Positions 60,858 through 64,000 of a DNA stretch of 64,000 nucleotides are shown one piece after another. The notes under the pieces were generated by a model. It searched no databases, had not been told where the DNA came from, and saw only the letters and a program-made list of their open reading frames with translations. The position numbers were made by a program, and so were the translations under genes. The first letter of the stretch is position 1. The number at the start of each line of letters is the position of its first letter. The DNA is from Clostridium amylolyticum (GTDB lineage Bacteria > Bacillota > Clostridia > Clostridiales > Clostridiaceae): contig NZ_FQZO01000002.1 in NCBI RefSeq assembly GCF_900142075.1, positions 549,157-613,156 of the forward strand, given 5' to 3'.

Positions 60858-63476
60858 ATGAATAACAATGAGGGAAAAGTTATACCTGTAGATATAAAAA
60901 ATGAAATGAAAAAATGCTACATTGATTATGCTATGAGCGTAATTGTAGGTCGTGCTCTTCCAGATGTAAGAGACGGTCTAAAGCCTGTTCATAGGAGAAT
61001 TTTATTTTCCATGCAGGAACTTGGGATTACTCCAGACAAAGGATATAGAAAATGTGCAAGAATCGTTGGAGACGTTCTTGGTAAGTATCATCCTCATGGA
61101 GATTCTTCAGTTTATGATGCTTTAGTTAGAATGGCCCAGGATTTTTCTATAAGATATCTTTTAGTGGATGGGCATGGTAACTTTGGATCAGTAGACGGAG
61201 ACGGAGCTGCTGCTATGAGGTATACGGAAGCTAAGTTAAATAAGATAGCAGTAGAGATGTTAAGAGATATAAATAAAGATACAGTAGATTTTGTTCCTAA
61301 CTTTGATGGTGAAGAAGAAGAGCCTTCAGTACTTCCTTCAAGATATCCAAATCTTTTAGTTAATGGATCTTCAGGAATAGCTGTAGGTATGGCGACAAAT
61401 ATTCCACCGCATAACTTAGGTGAAATTATAGATGGAACTATTGAATTAATAGATAATCCTGAAGCTACTGTTCTTGACCTTATGAAAAATATAAAAGGAC
61501 CAGATTTTCCTACTGCAGGGATAATAATGGGTACTTCAGGCATAAGAGAAGCATATGAAACAGGAAGAGGAATAATTAAAGTAAGAGCTAAAGCAGAAAT
61601 AGAAGAAGAGAATGGTAGACACAAGATAATAGTTAATGAGATACCATATCAGGTTAATAAGGCTAAACTTATTGAAAACATTGCAGACTTAGTTAAAGAT
61701 AAAAAAATAAATGGAATATCAGATCTAAGAGATGAATCAGATAGAGATGGTATGAGAATAGTAATAGAGCTGAAAAGGGATGCAAACCCTAATGTAGTTT
61801 TAAATCTTTTATACAAACATACAAAAATGCAAGATAGCTTTGGGGTAATAATGATAGCTTTAGTTGATAATGAACCTCAGGTTTTAAATTTAAAACAGGT
61901 TTTAGTTCACTATATAGATTTTCAAAAGCAAGTTATAACTAGAAGAACTTTATTTGAACTTAATAAGGCAGAAGAAAGAGCACATATTTTAGATGGATTA
62001 AGAATCGCTTTAGATAATATAGATGAAGTTATCAATATATTGAGAAATTCAAAGACTACTGAAATAGCTAAAAATACACTTATGGAAAGATTTCAATTAA
62101 GTGATAAACAATCTCAAGCAATCTTAGATATGAGACTTAGAAGGCTGACAGGTTTAGAAAGAGAAAAAATTGAAGAAGAATATAATGAACTTATGAAAGT
62201 TATAGAAAGATTAAAAGAGATATTAGCTAGTGAAGAAATTCTTCTTGGAGTTATAAAAGATGAATTGATGGAAATAAAAAGGAAATATTCTGATGAAAGA
62301 AGAACTTCTATTGAAAAATCTTTAGAGGATATAGATATAGAAGATCTTATTCAAGAGCAGGAAGTGGTAATTACTTTAACTAATTCAGGATATATTAAGA
62401 GGATATCAGCTGATACTTATTCCTCACAAAGAAGAGGTGGAAAAGGAATTCAGGCCATGACTACAAAAGAAGATGATTTTGTAGATCATGTTATTGTTAC
62501 TTCTACTCACTCAGATTTGTTATTCTTCACTAATAGAGGAAGAGTATACAAGATAAGATCTTATGAAGTTCCAGATGCAGGAAGAACAGCAAAAGGTACT
62601 AATCTTGTAAATATGATACCTATAGATCAAGATGAAAGAATAGAAGCGGTACTTTCTATAAAAGATATTCAGAAAAAAGGATATCTATTTATGGGAACAA
62701 AGCTCGGTATAGTTAAAAAGACTCCATTAAAACAATTTGCTAACATAAGGAAAAATGGTCTTAATGCTATTACCCTTAAAGAAGGGGATGAACTTCTAAA
62801 GGTGAAGGTGACTTATGGTGATGCAGATATAATAATAGTTACTAGAGATGGATATGCTATAAAGTTTAATGAGCAAGATATAAGACCTATGGGAAGAACA
62901 GCAGCAGGGGTTAGGGCTATAAGGCTAAGAAAAGGTGACATAGCTATGTCTATGGATATTGCTGTGGAAGGTGAAGATTTAGTTGTAGTAAGCCAAAATG
63001 GTTTTGGAAAGAGAACCAGCCTTACAGAGTACACTCGTCAATATAGAGGTGGAAAAGGTCTCAAGACTTATAAAGTAACAGAAAAAACTGGTAAACTCGC
63101 TGCAGCTAGAGTATGTAAAATCGATGATGAGTTAATGCTTATAAACAATAAAGGCGTGGCTATAAGGATAACAGTAGAAGGCATTTCTCAAACTGGTAGG
63201 GCAACTATGGGAGTTACACTTATGAGAAGTGGCGCTGATGAAGAAATAGTAGCTATAGCTAAGATAAGCAATGGTGACGAGATAGATCAAGATATCAATA
63301 TACCACAAATTGCTGAAAGCGAAGATTATGATATAGATGTAGAAAATGAAGATGGTGGTATAGACGAACTTCTTGAAAGAGCAGAAGAAGATGATGATGA
63401 TATTCTAGATGAAGAAGACTTTGAAGATGAAGATTCTGAAGAAGACTCTGAAGATGATGATAATCTAGAAGAATAA
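60858..63476 (+). CDS. gyrA: DNA gyrase subunit A
   Basis: 872 aa. Catalytic Tyr122 in AAAMRYTEAKL. The quinolone region GDSSVYD has Ser83 and Asp87, i.e. the susceptible state. The GyrA box QRRGGKG that wraps DNA is in the C-terminal pinwheel. The protein ends in a long acidic tail (about residues 840-872, mostly D/E). Terminator at 63501-63531. Confidence 0.98.
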   Translation: MNNNEGKVIPVDIKNEMKKCYIDYAMSVIVGRALPDVRDGLKPVHRRILFSMQELGITPDKGYRKCARIVGDVLGKYHPHGDSSVYDALVRMAQDFSIRYLLVDGHGNFGSVDGDGAAAMRYTEAKLNKIAVEMLRDINKDTVDFVPNFDGEEEEPSVLPSRYPNLLVNGSSGIAVGMATNIPPHNLGEIIDGTIELIDNPEATVLDLMKNIKGPDFPTAGIIMGTSGIREAYETGRGIIKVRAKAEIEEENGRHKIIVNEIPYQVNKAKLIENIADLVKDKKINGISDLRDESDRDGMRIVIELKRDANPNVVLNLLYKHTKMQDSFGVIMIALVDNEPQVLNLKQVLVHYIDFQKQVITRRTLFELNKAEERAHILDGLRIALDNIDEVINILRNSKTTEIAKNTLMERFQLSDKQSQAILDMRLRRLTGLEREKIEEEYNELMKVIERLKEILASEEILLGVIKDELMEIKRKYSDERRTSIEKSLEDIDIEDLIQEQEVVITLTNSGYIKRISADTYSSQRRGGKGIQAMTTKEDDFVDHVIVTSTHSDLLFFTNRGRVYKIRSYEVPDAGRTAKGTNLVNMIPIDQDERIEAVLSIKDIQKKGYLFMGTKLGIVKKTPLKQFANIRKNGLNAITLKEGDELLKVKVTYGDADIIIVTRDGYAIKFNEQDIRPMGRTAAGVRAIRLRKGDIAMSMDIAVEGEDLVVVSQNGFGKRTSLTEYTRQYRGGKGLKTYKVTEKTGKLAAARVCKIDDELMLINNKGVAIRITVEGISQTGRATMGVTLMRSGADEEIVAIAKISNGDEIDQDINIPQIAESEDYDIDVENEDGGIDELLERAEEDDDDILDEEDFEDEDSEEDSEDDDNLEE

Positions 63477-63500
63477 ACACCACAATTTAATCTTATAATT

Positions 63501-63531
63501 AAAAGAGAAGCGCTAAGCTTCTCTTTTTTTT
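63501..63531 (+). terminator. Terminator after gyrA
   Basis: AAGAGAAGC and GCTTCTCTT (63503-63525) form a 9-bp stem, followed by at least eight T. A degenerate copy of the dispersed hairpin repeat (63541-63592) comes next. Confidence 0.85.
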
Positions 63532-63540
63532 ATATAAATT

Positions 63541-63592
63541 CAAAAGTTTTTCCGATCTTTTCCTAGAAAAACTCTCCATAATTCTAAATTAC
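63541..63592. repeat. Degenerate copy of the dispersed hairpin repeat
   Basis: AAGTTTTTCC...AGAAAAACTCTCC followed by ATAATTCTAAATT repeats, with several changes, the modules seen at 571-633. Confidence 0.4.
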
Positions 63593-63821
63593 AATATATA
63601 CTTAACCTGGTGTATCCGTATAAGAATATTGTAGTATTAATAAGATAAAATTAGATAATTGCTATAAATATTATTATAGTAGCTATATTTAAAATAATAG
63701 AATATAAAAGCTGTGGTACTATAAATAAGTCGCTGGTGGCAAAAGCGACACCAAGTCAAAACACTTGATACATTGAAAATTAGTTAGCAAGAAAATCTAA
63801 CAAATAATTTTTAAAAAAGTG

Positions 63822-63850
63822 TTGACAAGGAAAACCCACCGTGGTAAGAT
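63822..63850 (+). promoter_or_regulatory. Ribosomal RNA operon promoter
   Basis: TTGACA (63822-63827), 17-bp spacer, TAAGAT (63845-63850), about 120 nt before 16S rRNA. The 63532-63821 stretch holds no gene; a GTCGC...GCGAC hairpin lies at 63728-63748. A TTGAAAATT block precedes (63773-63781) and follows (63884-63892) the promoter. Confidence 0.85.
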
Positions 63851-63973
63851 AACTAAGCGGTGAGGGAAAAGCCGCACTGGTCTTTGAAAATTGAACAGAG
63901 GAAACAAAGTTTAAATAATTATGTAACCAGCAATTCTTTTGAATTAAAGTAATGAGTAACAGACAAACTTTTT

Positions 63974-64000
63974 AAATTGAGAGTTTGATCCTGGCTCAGG
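63974..64000 (+). rRNA. 16S ribosomal RNA, 5-prime end only
   Basis: AAATTGAGAGTTTGATCCTG followed by GCTCAGG is the universal start of 16S rRNA. The gene runs off the right edge. The exact mature end is approximate. Confidence 0.97.

Noticed and set aside
61112..61624. A 170-codon open frame antisense to gyrA
   Set aside because: Shadow of the gyrA reading frame with no start signal.
63600..63973. tRNA genes or a second rRNA promoter in the rRNA leader
   Set aside because: No cloverleaf or GTTCRA-type T-loop is visible, and only one -35/-10 pair has good spacing.
1..64000. CRISPR arrays, insertion sequences or prophage genes
   Set aside because: No regularly spaced repeats, transposase, integrase or phage structural genes were seen. 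The only mobile-like DNA is the ORF-less hairpin repeat.

Overview
The window is AT-rich DNA carrying the chromosomal replication origin of a low-GC, spore-forming, amino-acid-fermenting Firmicute, most likely Clostridium sensu lato. The order rpmH-rnpA-yidD-yidC-khpB-mnmE-mnmG-rsmG-noc-parA-parB on one side of the origin and dnaA-dnaN-yaaA-recF-remB-gyrB-gyrA-16S rRNA on the other is the classical Firmicute layout. Sporulation-type genes (lonC, ytvI, yyaC) and a complete lysine-fermentation operon support Clostridium. The species cannot be named from this sequence alone.

Layout. 1-2.3 kb: an ArsR/SdpR-type repressor with a 44-bp perfect palindrome, then purA with a PurBox-like promoter and a ~300-nt leader. 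2.4-13.2 kb (+ strand): a CPBP protease, a small lipoprotein-like gene, a lysine riboswitch, and the operon kal-kce-kdd-kamA-kamB-kamC-kamD-kamE, which takes lysine through beta-lysine and 3,5-diaminohexanoate to acyl-CoA products. 13.2-18.8 kb (- strand): flotillin and NfeD, a 2-hydroxycarboxylate transporter, malic enzyme and a CitB-type response regulator without its kinase. 18.9-19.9 kb: an unannotated 46-codon gene, a proC remnant and a small heat-shock gene with a thermometer-like leader. 20.0-30.4 kb (- strand): a LacI-type regulator, an EamA transporter, an (alpha/alpha)6-type glycosidase, a GH2 beta-galactosidase, two ABC permeases and a lipoprotein binding protein, which together form a galactoside-utilisation unit.

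30.7-40.8 kb (- strand): core genes dnaB, lonC, rplI, gdpP, a DUF2232 gene, a MazG-like gene, rpsR-ssb-rpsF with a putative S6:S18 leader, DUF951, an MscS channel and a DUF3343 carrier. 41.0-43.9 kb (+): a cysteine-desulfurase-like gene, ytvI and yyaC. 44-53.9 kb (- strand): the partition, tRNA-modification and membrane-insertion genes, with two perfect parS sites. 53.9-56.0 kb: a bipartite oriC with DnaA boxes on both sides of dnaA, and DnaA-trios plus an AT-rich unwinding segment between dnaA and dnaN. 56-63.5 kb (+): dnaN to gyrA. An rRNA promoter follows and the window ends 27 nt into 16S rRNA.

Most signals not explained by the genes are RNA- or DNA-structural: the lysine riboswitch on a catabolic operon, a hairpin-repeat family abutting stop codons, Shine-Dalgarno sequences buried in terminator-like hairpins, tiny TTG-initiated leader ORFs ahead of yaaA and DUF3343, and a two-hairpin leader on hsp20. 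The 2.3-30.5 kb block looks like an accessory insertion between the usually close neighbours dnaB and purA. Start codons below were moved from the longest frame where a Shine-Dalgarno sequence clearly decided the start.
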